Below are positions 1 through 8,642 of a DNA stretch of 64,000 nucleotides, in pieces. The DNA is taken from positions 1 to 64,000 of the forward strand of contig JAMLHH010000017.1 in assembly GCA_023957215.1 (NCBI GenBank), given 5' to 3'. This DNA is from Chitinophagales bacterium. GTDB taxonomy: Bacteria > Bacteroidota > Bacteroidia > Chitinophagales > JADIYW01. The translations under genes were made by a program, and so were the position numbers. The notes beneath the pieces are model-generated. The model saw only the letters and a list, made by a program, of their open reading frames with translations. It had not been told where the DNA came from and ran no database searches. How positions within the stretch are numbered: the stretch's first letter is position 1; every line of letters starts with the position of its first letter.

Positions 1-56
1 TACCCATTTTTTATATCTGTTATTAATTGGAAACCATCTGCAAATAAATACTCCAT
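1..56 (-). CDS. N-terminus of an unidentified protein, cut by the window edge
   Basis: An ATG on the minus strand opens a frame that stays open to the left edge. The first residues read MEYLFADGFQLITDIKNG. Only about 18 codons are visible, so no family can be named. The start lies six bases after the stop of the CopD-like gene, so the two are probably co-transcribed. Confidence 0.45.
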   Translation of the reverse strand, partial: MEYLFADGFQLITDIKNG

Positions 57-62
57 TGTTTG

Positions 63-566
63 TTATCCTCTCACCAGAGAAATGGCGTAATAGATAATAA
101 TTAGTCCCAAGAGAAGATTGAGACGACCCAACATACTGGTAGCTCTTCTATAAGACTGAGTTCTTTTTGCATTAGGTTCACGATTCATCAATTCCGTTGT
201 GTGTGGTCCTAACCAGAAATCGTGAATACCGCTAATCATCAGCATGATACCGAAAAACACCATTTTATGTGCGAAATTGTAGCCAAAAAGAGAATGCCAA
301 AACTTGTAGTCCAACAAATCATTCCATGAATATCCTCGGGCTAATAATTGAATATAACCTGTCGTAATCAGTACCAAAAATAAAATCCATGAGATATTGC
401 TAAAGATTTTCCCCATTTTGGCAAAAAACAAACCTCGATGTTCTGCTAATATTTTATCCCGAAAAGTAGGAACCAAAACCATCGCTGTAAATAACATTCC
501 TCCCAACCAAAACATTGCAGAAAGGACATGAATAAAAACACTTATTTTATATACAACAATACTCAT
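63..566 (-). CDS. CopD-like four-helix membrane protein
   Basis: A 167-residue inner-membrane protein with about four hydrophobic helices (roughly residues 5-32, 52-75, 95-115 and 145-165). The first helix carries HVLSAMFWLGGMLF, the His/Trp/Gly pattern seen in CopD-family and related small membrane proteins of unknown or copper/haem-linked function. Charged loops separate the helices (RDKILAEHRG; MNREPNAKRTQSYRR). It is followed by a short gap and the start of another gene on the same strand. Substrate and role cannot be read from the sequence; the copper link is a family guess only. Confidence 0.6.
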   Translation of the reverse strand: MSIVVYKISVFIHVLSAMFWLGGMLFTAMVLVPTFRDKILAEHRGLFFAKMGKIFSNISWILFLVLITTGYIQLLARGYSWNDLLDYKFWHSLFGYNFAHKMVFFGIMLMISGIHDFWLGPHTTELMNREPNAKRTQSYRRATSMLGRLNLLLGLIIIYYAISLVRG

Positions 567-704
567 TTAGACAAATCTTAAATTCACTACCCGTGAAACA
601 GTGCAAAGATTTTACTTTTTTATTCTAAAAACGAATGTCAAAAAGCTTTAAAGGCGATTTATGAATTGATTTTGACAAACCACTGAAAAAGATAAGATTT
701 ATAA

Positions 705-1625
705 CTAAGAAAGTAGATTAGGTGCCTGTTCGTCGTTATCAACTTTTTTAGATTTTTTCTCCGGTAGTGGGACAAATTCTTTATTGTCGGTAGGTGGCAG
801 TTTAAATCGTCCTGCTTTCCAATCCGCTTTTGCCTGTTCTATACGTTCTTGACGGGAAGATACGAAATTCCACCAAATAAATCTTTCACCAAGCGGTTCT
901 CCACCGAGTAACATCAATGTAGAATTTTCTTTGGCAATTATATTCGGATTTTCACTTTGCTTAAAAACTACCATTTGACCTTTGTGATATGAAAAATGAT
1001 CTATTTCCAAACTGCCGTCAGCTATATAGATTCCTCTTTCAGAATGTTGGTGGGGAAGCTCCATTTTAGCTCCTTTTTCCAATTCTACATGTAGATAAAA
1101 AAGGGGAGAATGTGTTTTTACACCATTTTTCAAACCATAAGCTTCTCCGGCTATTAATCGCATCCGAATGCCTTTATCAGTATAAGTAGGCAGTTTATCA
1201 GGCTGATAATTAACAAAACTCGGCTCTGTCTCTTCATCTTTTTCGGGTAAAGCCACCCAAGTTTGTATCATCTCCAAACGCTCTTTCGCCAAAAAGGAAG
1301 GGTCTTCAAACCGTTCGGAGTGTGTAATACCTTTTCCCGCCGTCATCCAATTGACTGCGCCGGGTTCTATCTCTTTTTCCACGCCCAGACTATCTCTGTG
1401 CATCACTTTACCTCCCAACAAATACGTAACTGTAGAAAGTCCGATATGAGGATGTGGTAAAACATCCAATGATGAAATTTCTTCAGGAAGAATAGAAACG
1501 GGACCGGCATGATCTAAAAATGTAAAAGGTCCTACCATTCTTTTTTTTCTGAATGGCAACACTCTTCTAACGCTCAAATTTTTACTAATAAGAGCTTCCC
1601 TTGCATCTATAATGATTTCTGCCAT
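705..1625 (-). CDS. Pirin family protein
   Basis: A 306-residue bicupin. The N-terminal cupin carries the pirin metal-site pattern: HPHIG near residues 58-62 (two His), a further His in VMHRDSLG, and GITHSER with a His near 103. The C-terminal half matches the pirin C-terminal domain, followed by a charged tail (about 280-306). Pirins bind iron or another divalent metal; some have quercetin 2,3-dioxygenase activity and others are redox-sensing regulators, so the substrate here is unknown. It is a cytosolic monocistronic-looking gene with about 50 bases to the next one downstream of rsmB. Confidence 0.88.
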   Translation of the reverse strand: MAEIIIDAREALISKNLSVRRVLPFRKKRMVGPFTFLDHAGPVSILPEEISSLDVLPHPHIGLSTVTYLLGGKVMHRDSLGVEKEIEPGAVNWMTAGKGITHSERFEDPSFLAKERLEMIQTWVALPEKDEETEPSFVNYQPDKLPTYTDKGIRMRLIAGEAYGLKNGVKTHSPLFYLHVELEKGAKMELPHQHSERGIYIADGSLEIDHFSYHKGQMVVFKQSENPNIIAKENSTLMLLGGEPLGERFIWWNFVSSRQERIEQAKADWKAGRFKLPPTDNKEFVPLPEKKSKKVDNDEQAPNLLS

Positions 1626-1673
1626 TATATTCTAATTTAATTATTGTATCAACAAGTTTTGAAAGAGCATTGT

Positions 1674-2882
1674 TTAGCTTTTATTGAAAACTGCCATGTA
1701 AAAAGCATCTCCATCTAATCTTTCGGGAAAAATATTTTCTTCTTTTTGTAAGGAAAATAAAGGATGTGTCTGTATAAATTGTTTTACCTGCTCCTGATTT
1801 TCTTTTTTGAGTATGCTACAAGTGATATAAACCAATTGTCCGTCTTTTTTCACCAATTTGCTTGCTTTATCCAAGATTTTTGATTGAGTTTTGATAAAAG
1901 CACTCAAGGCCTCTTGTTGTAAGCGATATTTCAAATCCGGTTGCCGGCGAAAAGTACCCGAACCACTACAAGGAGCATCTACCAAAACGATATCAGTTTG
2001 CACTTTTCCATCTAAATCACTTTGGGTCAGTATCTTCAAATTTTTAAGACCTGCTCTTTCTGCACGGAAAACAAGTTGGGACAATCGTGTACTATCAATA
2101 TCGGAAGCAATGAGTAGCCCTTTGTTTTTCATCAGAGAAGCGATGTGTAAAGTTTTTCCGCCTTTCCCTGCACAGTAGTCTATAATTGTCTGATTTTGTT
2201 TTAGTTGCAATTCGCTAATCAAATACTGTGAACCTATATCCTGAAATTCAAAAAGTCCATTGTTAAATGTTTTTGACTTTCGCAATTGATTGGCTTGTTC
2301 TATTTTTATACAATCTTTTACTTGTTTGGAAACCGAATAAATGATTCCGGCTTGTTCCAAAATTTCAGCGAGTTTTGATGTATCTGTTTTTAATAAATTA
2401 GGTCTGATATACGTCGGAGCGACTCGATTCAAACTATTCAATAAGGCATCAGCATTTTCACCATTTTCCATTTTCAGTAACTCATACAGCCATTCTGAAA
2501 CGCCGTACAAGATATATGCGGGAATATTTTTGATATTCTTGATTTTTGATTGAAAAAGCTCGTTGTCTGTAATATATTTAGAAAAAGCTTCTTGATTTTG
2601 AACGGACAATGCAATTAAATCCAGAAGATGAACACTTTTATCAATGTTTTCACTCAGAGCTTCCTGAAGTTGAAATTGATATAATAGTAGATTTCTACTG
2701 ATGTCATAAATAATGCCCGCAGCAAGTTTTCTATCTCTCGATCCCCATCGTTTTTGGGTATTGAGCAACTGACCGACGGCTTTATCGGCAAAGCTGTTTT
2801 GATAAACAATTTCATCCAAACATGAAAGAATGCCGGTGACTAAAGCCTGTGGCAAAAGGAGTTGATAATATGTGTCTTGCAA
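1674..2882 (-). CDS. rsmB: RsmB-type 16S rRNA (cytosine-C5) methyltransferase
   Basis: A 402-residue RNA m5C methyltransferase of the RsmB/NOP2/Sun group. The N-terminal third resembles the NusB-like RNA-binding domain. The SAM site reads DYCAGKGGKTLHIA, and the two catalytic-cysteine motifs are present: DAPCSGSGTFRRQPD and YITCSILKKENQ. The cysteine in the TC motif is the nucleophile and the PC cysteine releases the product. RsmB modifies C967 in E. coli numbering; that exact target is inferred from the family. The next gene, mscS, ends six bases upstream, so the two may share a transcript. Confidence 0.85.
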   Translation of the reverse strand: MQDTYYQLLLPQALVTGILSCLDEIVYQNSFADKAVGQLLNTQKRWGSRDRKLAAGIIYDISRNLLLYQFQLQEALSENIDKSVHLLDLIALSVQNQEAFSKYITDNELFQSKIKNIKNIPAYILYGVSEWLYELLKMENGENADALLNSLNRVAPTYIRPNLLKTDTSKLAEILEQAGIIYSVSKQVKDCIKIEQANQLRKSKTFNNGLFEFQDIGSQYLISELQLKQNQTIIDYCAGKGGKTLHIASLMKNKGLLIASDIDSTRLSQLVFRAERAGLKNLKILTQSDLDGKVQTDIVLVDAPCSGSGTFRRQPDLKYRLQQEALSAFIKTQSKILDKASKLVKKDGQLVYITCSILKKENQEQVKQFIQTHPLFSLQKEENIFPERLDGDAFYMAVFNKS

Positions 2883-2888
2883 AATATA

Positions 2889-3746
2889 TTATTGTTTTTT
2901 GAGTGGCTCATCTTTATTGACGACCAATGCTTTTTGAGTAATTATCATAGAAATTCCAGCCTCTTCCAAAGCAATTTTGCTATTAATCATTAGATTTTCT
3001 ATCATCGTCCAATAATCACTTCTTTTAGCCCAAACTCTCACTGAAATATTTATCGAATTATCTTTCAGTTCTGTCACCATTACTACTGGTTTGGGTGTTT
3101 TTAAAGCCAAAGACTCTTTATCTGCCACACTCAGAAGTATTTTTTTAGCTTCTTTCAAGTCGGAATTATATGCCAAAGAGATATTAAACCATGTACACCG
3201 GGTGGGATTTGCAGAATAGTTGGTGATATTGCTGTTGGACAAACTACCATTGGGAATGACAACCAACTGATTTTGGGATGTAACCAATCTTGTATGAAAC
3301 AGGTCTATTTTATCTACTGTCCCTTCACCACCTACCGAAGTTGCAATGTAATCACCTGTTCTGAAAGGTTTAAAAATGAGTATCAATATACTTCCTGCGA
3401 AATTGGAAAGTGAGCCTTGCAGAGCTAAGCCTACTGCTAATCCGGCTGCTCCCAACATGGCGACAAGCCCGGATGTCTGTATGCCTAACTTACCAATAAT
3501 AATGATAAATAGTATGACACGCATTACCCATTTGACAATAGAGCTGGTAAAGTTTCTAACAGATTCATCCACTTCTTCTTTCACCAATATTCTATCAACG
3601 ATTTTTCTTGTCAATGAAATCACCCAATATCCAATGATAAAAATGACTAAGACAGACATCAATTTCATCGCTATATTGGGAATCAGTTCTAAAAGTCTGG
3701 CTTTTAACTCCAACAGTTCGTTTTCTAAAAAAAATTTTTTGTCCAT
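2889..3746 (-). CDS. mscS: Small mechanosensitive channel, MscS family
   Basis: A 285-residue membrane channel of minimal MscS size. Two hydrophobic helices at about residues 25-45 and 70-90 precede the pore helix, which shows the Gly/Ala-rich MscS pattern GAAGLAVGLALQGSLSNFAG. This is followed by the beta-domain signature FKPFRTGDYI and by the VVIPNGSLSNSNITN segment typical of the family. It would open under membrane tension to release solutes during osmotic downshift. It sits just upstream of rsmB in the same direction. Confidence 0.9.
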   Translation of the reverse strand: MDKKFFLENELLELKARLLELIPNIAMKLMSVLVIFIIGYWVISLTRKIVDRILVKEEVDESVRNFTSSIVKWVMRVILFIIIIGKLGIQTSGLVAMLGAAGLAVGLALQGSLSNFAGSILILIFKPFRTGDYIATSVGGEGTVDKIDLFHTRLVTSQNQLVVIPNGSLSNSNITNYSANPTRCTWFNISLAYNSDLKEAKKILLSVADKESLALKTPKPVVMVTELKDNSINISVRVWAKRSDYWTMIENLMINSKIALEEAGISMIITQKALVVNKDEPLKKQ

Positions 3747-3864
3747 AACTAAACTCTTACAAAGTTAATCTTTTTAAATAATGCACCTCTACTATTTACT
3801 AATAGTTCAAATACTTTTCACTTCAAGGCTTCTTGCTTTTCGGGATTTTTAGAGCTTCCTCGTT

Positions 3865-4641
3865 TCAGCTTTTTATTTTCTCCACAAATTCAAACACTGC
3901 TTCATCTATTCTGTCAGGATTAGCTTCCATTTGTTTGACGAAAGCCGAACCGATAATTGCGCCATTGAGATACTTACACGCAATGTCAAAAGTTTTATGG
4001 TCTCTGATACCAAAACCTATTAATGCCGGATTTTGAAGTTTCAAATTCCTAATTTTGGAAAAATATTCCTGCTGGCCGGATTCAAAGTCTGCATTTTCTC
4101 CGGTAATACTATTAGTGGAAACGACATAGATAAAGCCATCACTCAAAGTATCTATCTCACGAATACGTCTATCGGAAGTTTGAGGTGTTACCAAGAAGAT
4201 ATTGGACAAATTATAAGATTTGTACTTTTCTGCATAGTCATCTTTAAATTCCTGCATAGGTAAGTCCGGCAAAATTGTCCCGTCAATTCCACAAGCTGCA
4301 GCATCTTTCAAAAACTTATCAAATCCATACTGTATCGGTGGATTGAGATAGCCCATCAACACCAAAGGAATACTTACGGTTGTTCTAATATCTTTAAGTT
4401 GTTCAAAAAGCTTGTGTATGGTCATTCCATTGTGAATAGCCACATGATTACTTTGCTGTATGGTAGAACCGTCTGCTGTGGGATCAGAAAAGGGTATGCC
4501 TATTTCTACCATGTCCGCTCCTGCTTTCTCCAAAGCACGTAAAATCTTAGGCAAGCTATCTATATTCGGGAATCCCGCCGTAATAAATATACTAAGTATA
4601 TCCTTTTGTTTATCCTTAAAAATTTTTTGTATTCTGTTCAT
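3865..4641 (-). CDS. trpA: Tryptophan synthase alpha subunit
   Basis: A 258-residue TIM barrel that cleaves indole-3-glycerol phosphate to indole and glyceraldehyde-3-phosphate and passes indole to TrpB. The two catalytic acids are visible: Glu46 in MVEIGIPFSDP and Asp57 in PTADGSTIQQ, matching Glu49 and Asp60 of the E. coli enzyme. The phosphate-binding end (GFGIRDHKTF, NGAIIGSAFV) is also present. The length is usual. TrpB lies about 1.2 kb upstream on the same strand, separated by a methyltransferase gene and repeat-filled spacers. No trpE, D, C or F is in this window. Confidence 0.96.
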   Translation of the reverse strand: MNRIQKIFKDKQKDILSIFITAGFPNIDSLPKILRALEKAGADMVEIGIPFSDPTADGSTIQQSNHVAIHNGMTIHKLFEQLKDIRTTVSIPLVLMGYLNPPIQYGFDKFLKDAAACGIDGTILPDLPMQEFKDDYAEKYKSYNLSNIFLVTPQTSDRRIREIDTLSDGFIYVVSTNSITGENADFESGQQEYFSKIRNLKLQNPALIGFGIRDHKTFDIACKYLNGAIIGSAFVKQMEANPDRIDEAVFEFVEKIKS

Positions 4642-4649
4642 TTTTGTTT

Positions 4650-4780
4650 TTTTAGAGCCAAGATATTAGAGCCAAGAGTCAAGACATTTTAAAGTACGAA
4701 GTTAGAAGTACAAAATACGAATATTCTTTATCGTCAATGACCTGTCGTCCATTTTTACATTGACTAATTTACTAATTCTC
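4650..4780. repeat. Intergenic mosaic of short dispersed repeats (trpA upstream)
   Basis: The spacer between trpA and the methyltransferase contains the 12-mer TTAGAGCCAAGA twice (4652-4663 and 4666-4677), then GTCAAGAC, a TACGAAGTTAGAAGTAC-like tract, a TGACCTGTCGTCC tract and a CTAATTTACTAATTCTCACA tract. Related tracts recur at 5.5-5.8 kb, 7.1 kb, 52.4-52.6 kb and 62.5 kb. They do not encode protein. Such short 'sentence-like' intergenic repeats occur in several Bacteroidota genomes; their function is unknown. Confidence 0.7.
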
Positions 4781-4787
4781 ACAATCA

Positions 4788-5495
4788 TCATTTAATTCCT
4801 CCAAATGCTCCAAAGCACATATTTTTATGTAAGATTTCGACTTTTTGAAATCCCACTCTTTTCATCAAATCTAATTGATAATTTATAGATCTTGGAGAAT
4901 CTTCTTTCGCGATATAATCTAATACATTTTGACGATATTCCTTGCCATTTATACTTTCTAAATAATTACCATACCGTTGCCAAGTGTAAGCAGTAAGTTG
5001 CTCTGTATCTTGTGTAATCAAGTCGGAAATCATAAATACTCCACCAATTTTCAATAACTTATAGAGTTTTGTAAAAGTTGTAGCCCAATCTTTATCATCT
5101 CTAAGATGGTGCAATACTGCACCTGCTAAAATGATATCAAAGGAGTTTTCACTTAAATCAACTTCTCTGATATCTCCTTGCATAATAATTACATTTCCTT
5201 TTGTTTTGGAAGTTACTCTCTCATAAGCCTTATCAAGCATGGGCTTACTTAAATCAACTAATGTACAGTTTAAGTCAGGAAGTTTTTGTAGCATCATCAA
5301 AGTATAATTGCCTGCTCCACAACCTACATCTAATAGATTTTTAGCATGTGGAACTATTCTCTTAGAGGATTCTGCAATCAACTCCAATGAGATTTTGGCA
5401 TCTATTGTAGATATCTGCCCCGTTTCAAGATTAGAAAATCTCTCCACATCGCTGTCAAATCGTTCTTTAATTTCTTCTACCGTTGATTTTTTCAT
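4788..5495 (-). CDS. Class I SAM-dependent methyltransferase
   Basis: A 235-residue cytosolic methyltransferase with the Rossmann SAM site LLDVGCGAGNYTLMM (about residues 57-71), the acidic post-I residue in CTLVDLSKPMLDKA, and motif II/III IILAGAVLHHLRDDKDW. It resembles the Methyltransf_25/UbiE-like group, which acts on small molecules. The substrate is not readable. It lies between trpA and trpB in the same direction but with long repeat-rich gaps on both sides (146 and 348 bases), so it is probably transcribed separately rather than being a classical trp gene. Confidence 0.85.
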   Translation of the reverse strand: MKKSTVEEIKERFDSDVERFSNLETGQISTIDAKISLELIAESSKRIVPHAKNLLDVGCGAGNYTLMMLQKLPDLNCTLVDLSKPMLDKAYERVTSKTKGNVIIMQGDIREVDLSENSFDIILAGAVLHHLRDDKDWATTFTKLYKLLKIGGVFMISDLITQDTEQLTAYTWQRYGNYLESINGKEYRQNVLDYIAKEDSPRSINYQLDLMKRVGFQKVEILHKNMCFGAFGGIK

Positions 5496-5843
5496 TGTTT
5501 GCTTTTATGTCTGTTGTTTGAATTATCGACTGTCCACGGTTTGAAGTCCACCATATTTTCGGCTACTAAGCTCTGAATATTGAGTTTGTCAAAATATCAA
5601 AGTGAGGTCTGTCGCCCAATCAATTTTCACATTTTTGTTTTTTAGAGTCAAGAACCACGGTTCGACAGGCTCACCGTCCGAGGCAGGACACAAGTCAATT
5701 CGTGGTCTGTCGTCTGTGGTCTAATCTTAGAACCGAGAATCAAGACACGCATTAATTTGTCGTCTGTTGTCCCTCGTCCGTGGTCTATCGTTCAATCAAT
5801 TTTCACATTTACTAATTTTCACATTAAAACTATCGTCAATTGT
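5496..5843. repeat. 348-base spacer filled with several dispersed repeat families
   Basis: No gene is seen here. The spacer holds a second copy of ATTTTTGTTTTTTAGAG-CAAGA (about 5631-5653, compare 4640-4663), a GGTTCGACAGGCTCACCG tract, GTCGTCTGTGGTCTA-type tracts, AGAACCGAGAATCAAGACA, and TTTACTAATTTTCACATT just before the trpB stop. The mixture of families within one spacer, and their recurrence in other spacers, marks it as repeat-derived rather than regulatory sequence unique to trp. Confidence 0.75.
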
Positions 5844-7028
5844 TTATATCTCTCCAAACTCCCGAATATAGGTATCCAAATCTTTATCACCTCTACCAGA
5901 TAAGTTCACCACCACCACAGAACCTTTAGGTGCATTCAAATCCTTTAATTTAGAAAAAGCATGAGCAGATTCTAACGCAGGAATGATACCTTCCAGCCGA
6001 CTCAACTCCATCACTGCTTCTAAAGCTTCTGCATCCGTCGCTGATAAAAACTGAGCTCGTCCGGTCTCAAATAGCCAAGCATGAATAGGTCCGATACCCG
6101 GATAATCCAAACCGGCAGAAATCGAATAAGGTTCTACTACCTGTCCGTCTTCTGTCTGCATAAACAGAGTCTTACTACCATGCAAAACCCCCGGTTTACC
6201 AGCAACAGTTGTTGCAGCCGTCAGTCCCGAATCAATTCCCTTGCCGGAAGCTTCTACAGCCACTAATTTGACACTTTCATCATCCAAAAAATGATAGAAA
6301 GCTCCGGCAGCATTGCTTCCGCCACCTACGCAAGCCATTACATAATCCGGTGTTTCTCTGCCTTCTTTTTCTTTTAATTGTTTACGGATTTCTTTACTAA
6401 TCACTGACTGAAATCTTGCTACCATATCAGGAAACGGATGTGGTCCCACGACCGAACCGATGATATAATGTGTATCCACCGGATTGGCAATCCAGTCACG
6501 CATCGCCTCATTAGTCGCATCTTTTAATGTTTTACTACCACTTATTGCGGGGTGGACTTCAGTTCCTAACAATCTCATTCTCTTTACATTAGGTGCTTGT
6601 CTATCAATATCGACTTCACCCATGTACACGACACATTTCAAATTCATCAGCGCACACACGGTAGCAGTTGCCACTCCATGCTGTCCGGCACCCGTTTCAG
6701 CAATGATACGTGTCTTACCCAACCTTTTTGCAAGTAATATTTGTCCGATGGTATTATTAATTTTATGTGCACCGGTATGACACAAGTCCTCCCGCTTCAA
6801 ATAAATTTTATAGCCATATTTCTCCGATAATCTCTTCGCAAAATACAGCGGAGTCGGTCTGCCCACATAATCTTGTAAAAGTGATTGCATTTCAGTTTGA
6901 AACTCCTCACTTTCAATAATCTTCAAATATTTTTCTTGTAATTCTTCAATATTCTGATACAACATTTCCGGTATATACGCACCGCCAAATGCACCATAAT
7001 ATCCTCTTTCATCTATCTGATATGTCAT
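5844..7028 (-). CDS. trpB: Tryptophan synthase beta subunit
   Basis: A 394-residue PLP enzyme that joins indole to L-serine to form tryptophan. The PLP lysine is Lys89 in HTGAHKINN; the phosphate loop [10 protein letters not shown] and the LSGRGDKD end motif are intact. The N-terminus ([14 protein letters not shown]) and length are typical of the TrpB1 type, which works with TrpA. The start ATG is well supported by the conserved N-terminus. Confidence 0.97.
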   Translation of the reverse strand: MTYQIDERGYYGAFGGAYIPEMLYQNIEELQEKYLKIIESEEFQTEMQSLLQDYVGRPTPLYFAKRLSEKYGYKIYLKREDLCHTGAHKINNTIGQILLAKRLGKTRIIAETGAGQHGVATATVCALMNLKCVVYMGEVDIDRQAPNVKRMRLLGTEVHPAISGSKTLKDATNEAMRDWIANPVDTHYIIGSVVGPHPFPDMVARFQSVISKEIRKQLKEKEGRETPDYVMACVGGGSNAAGAFYHFLDDESVKLVAVEASGKGIDSGLTAATTVAGKPGVLHGSKTLFMQTEDGQVVEPYSISAGLDYPGIGPIHAWLFETGRAQFLSATDAEALEAVMELSRLEGIIPALESAHAFSKLKDLNAPKGSVVVVNLSGRGDKDLDTYIREFGEI

Positions 7029-7345
7029 CTGTCTTACTCTTTTTTACGAAACGAATTTATTATGGAATCAAAATTCTTTAAAACCAACCGAATTATAAAC
7101 CTTTCAGAACTCATTTTGATTCTTGACTCTTGGTTCTTGGTTATCAAATCTTAACTCTACAAAACCGCTCACGTTTCCTGCGCTAATTTAAAGAGTTAAG
7201 TCGAATAAGCGTTAAAAGCTTTATTATCTTTTTGTTTGCAATAAATTCTATAAAAACCTTGATAAATTTTAAACCAATTATATCGGATATGTATTATTAC
7301 TTAAAGCAATGAAAATCTAATTTTAAAATCTTTAAAACAATTACA
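7029..7345. other. Divergent spacer between trpB and an unknown gene, with a repeat and an inverted repeat
   Basis: No gene seen. A tract TTGATTCTTGACTCTTGGTT at about 7119-7138 is the reverse complement of the AACCAAGAGTCAAGAATCAA repeat family found near trpA. Next to it is a perfect 9-base inverted repeat, CTTAACTCT (7150-7158) and AGAGTTAAG (7192-7200), enclosing a 33-base loop with GCTCACGTTTCCTGCGC. The spacer must hold the promoters of both flanking genes; no clear TAnnTTTG box was found for either. Confidence 0.55.
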
Positions 7346-7669
7346 ATGTCTTCAGATGCAAACAACACGGAAATCAAAGGGATGAAAGAAGTGATTCAAA
7401 AAGTGGTAGCAGTAGGTTCAGATTTTTTGAGCCATAAAATATCTCCTGAAAAGATGACACACACGATGGTTGATGCAGTAGATACTTATTTCCAAAATGT
7501 AGGCGGAGTCTCTACACACTCTTATGAAGCGCAAGAACTTATACAAGTGCTGATGGAACTCAAAGCTTGTGGCTCAGGTTATCTCGCACAGCGTTGTGAT
7601 GCAGCTTGTGTAGCTCGAACGATTACCTTTATGGTGGATAATTATTCGTATACTGAGTTTGGATCATAA
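7346..7669 (+). CDS. Hypothetical 107-residue protein
   Basis: I do not recognise this protein. It is 107 residues, soluble, probably largely helical, with no signal peptide. A central stretch (VDAVDTYFQNVGG) is followed by a cysteine-containing segment, KACGSGYLAQRCDAACVART, with three Cys at about residues 75, 84 and 88. The frame has ordinary coding character and an ATG start. It is divergent from trpB and is followed without any gap by a 36-codon frame (stop TAA, then ATG), which suggests a two-gene unit. Confidence 0.65.
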   Translation: MSSDANNTEIKGMKEVIQKVVAVGSDFLSHKISPEKMTHTMVDAVDTYFQNVGGVSTHSYEAQELIQVLMELKACGSGYLAQRCDAACVARTITFMVDNYSYTEFGS

Positions 7670-7780
7670 ATGTATAAAGTGGCTTCGTATGTTATGAGCA
7701 ATCCAGAGACTCAAAAAGCGGAGTTGAGTACGGCTGCTAACGAAAATTATAAACTATTGGAAATAAACAAGTTAATTTAA
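7670..7780 (+). CDS. Possible 36-residue small protein
   Basis: The ATG follows directly on the stop codon of the 107-residue gene (TAAATG). The product begins MYKVASYVMSNPETQKAEL and ends LLEINKLI. It is hydrophilic with one possible helix. There is no homology I can name. The exact abutment favours translational coupling, but a frame this short can arise by chance. Confidence 0.3.
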   Translation: MYKVASYVMSNPETQKAELSTAANENYKLLEINKLI

Positions 7781-7894
7781 CATTAGTCAGAAATTATAAA
7801 TGGGGTTTAATAGTGAATACTTATTTGTATCAGGTTTATTGTGGATTCCTTTTAATAACTTAAAATGCGAGTACATAACAAAATATTTTTAAGT

Positions 7895-8524
7895 TTATTT
7901 TTCTAACAGTGTGATTTTGTTACGACCTAATTTTACGATGCCGTCTTCTTCCAATTTTTTGAGCAGGCGAGATACTACCACTCTAGCGGTTCCGAGTTCA
8001 TTAGCAAGTTGCTCATGGGTGGTGATAATAATATGTGATTGGGCGTTTTCGGTTTTTAGCTTTATTAAGTCTAAGAGTCGTTTGTCCACTTTTTTGAATG
8101 CAATGGCATTGACGATTTCCAAAAGTTCTTCAAAACGCTTGTGGTACATCCTGAATATATAATCTAACCATTGGGGATATTCTTTGATAAAGAGTGACAC
8201 TTTCTCAATGGGGACGAATAAAATTTCAGTTTCTTCTTCTATGATAGCTTGCACCTTACTGGTGTCGTTGTGCATGCCACCCAAAAAGGACATGATGCAG
8301 CTTTCACCGGTTTTGACATAGTATAGCAATATCTCGCGCCCATCATCTTCTGTGCGTATGACCTTCATCATTCCCTTGAGAATGATGGGAATAGAGCGTA
8401 TGTATGCGCCTTCATTGAGTATCACATCACCATCTTTAAAAACCTTTTTGATTCCGTATTTGTTGAGATCGTCTTTTAAATCAGGTGAAAATCTGAACTC
8501 TGCGACGTTTTCTAATTCTTGCAT
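7895..8524 (-). CDS. Crp/Fnr family transcriptional regulator
   Basis: A 209-residue regulator with an N-terminal cyclic-nucleotide-binding-type beta roll (about 15-130) and a C-terminal winged helix whose recognition part reads THEQLANELGTARVVVSRLL, the HTH_Crp signature. The N-terminal domain lacks the Cys set expected of an iron-sulfur Fnr and the clear Arg/Ser cAMP pocket of Crp, so its ligand is unknown. Similar Bacteroidota genes respond to redox or anaerobic signals. It is transcribed away from the terminator of the protease gene upstream. Confidence 0.9.
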   Translation of the reverse strand: MQELENVAEFRFSPDLKDDLNKYGIKKVFKDGDVILNEGAYIRSIPIILKGMMKVIRTEDDGREILLYYVKTGESCIMSFLGGMHNDTSKVQAIIEEETEILFVPIEKVSLFIKEYPQWLDYIFRMYHKRFEELLEIVNAIAFKKVDKRLLDLIKLKTENAQSHIIITTHEQLANELGTARVVVSRLLKKLEEDGIVKLGRNKITLLEK

Positions 8525-8585
8525 AAACTAAGTCTGAAAAATTGATATATCGCTAATTTAATATTTTTGGATTTCATAAAAAATA

Positions 8586-8623
8586 AAAACTGACAAGAAG
8601 CAGGAATGCCCTTGTCAGTTTTT
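8586..8623 (-). terminator. Rho-independent terminator after the M43 protease gene
   Basis: The stem CTGACAAG / CTTGTCAG encloses a 13-base loop and is flanked by A and T runs on both sides, so it could work in both directions. It sits just downstream of the minus-strand protease gene and upstream of the crp-type gene. Confidence 0.85.
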
Positions 8624-8642
8624 AGGTCAAAATAATTATTCT

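Noticed and set aside
5496-5843. Repeat-rich spacer as a CRISPR array
   Set aside because: The tracts are of different families, irregular in length and spacing, and lack a constant repeat.
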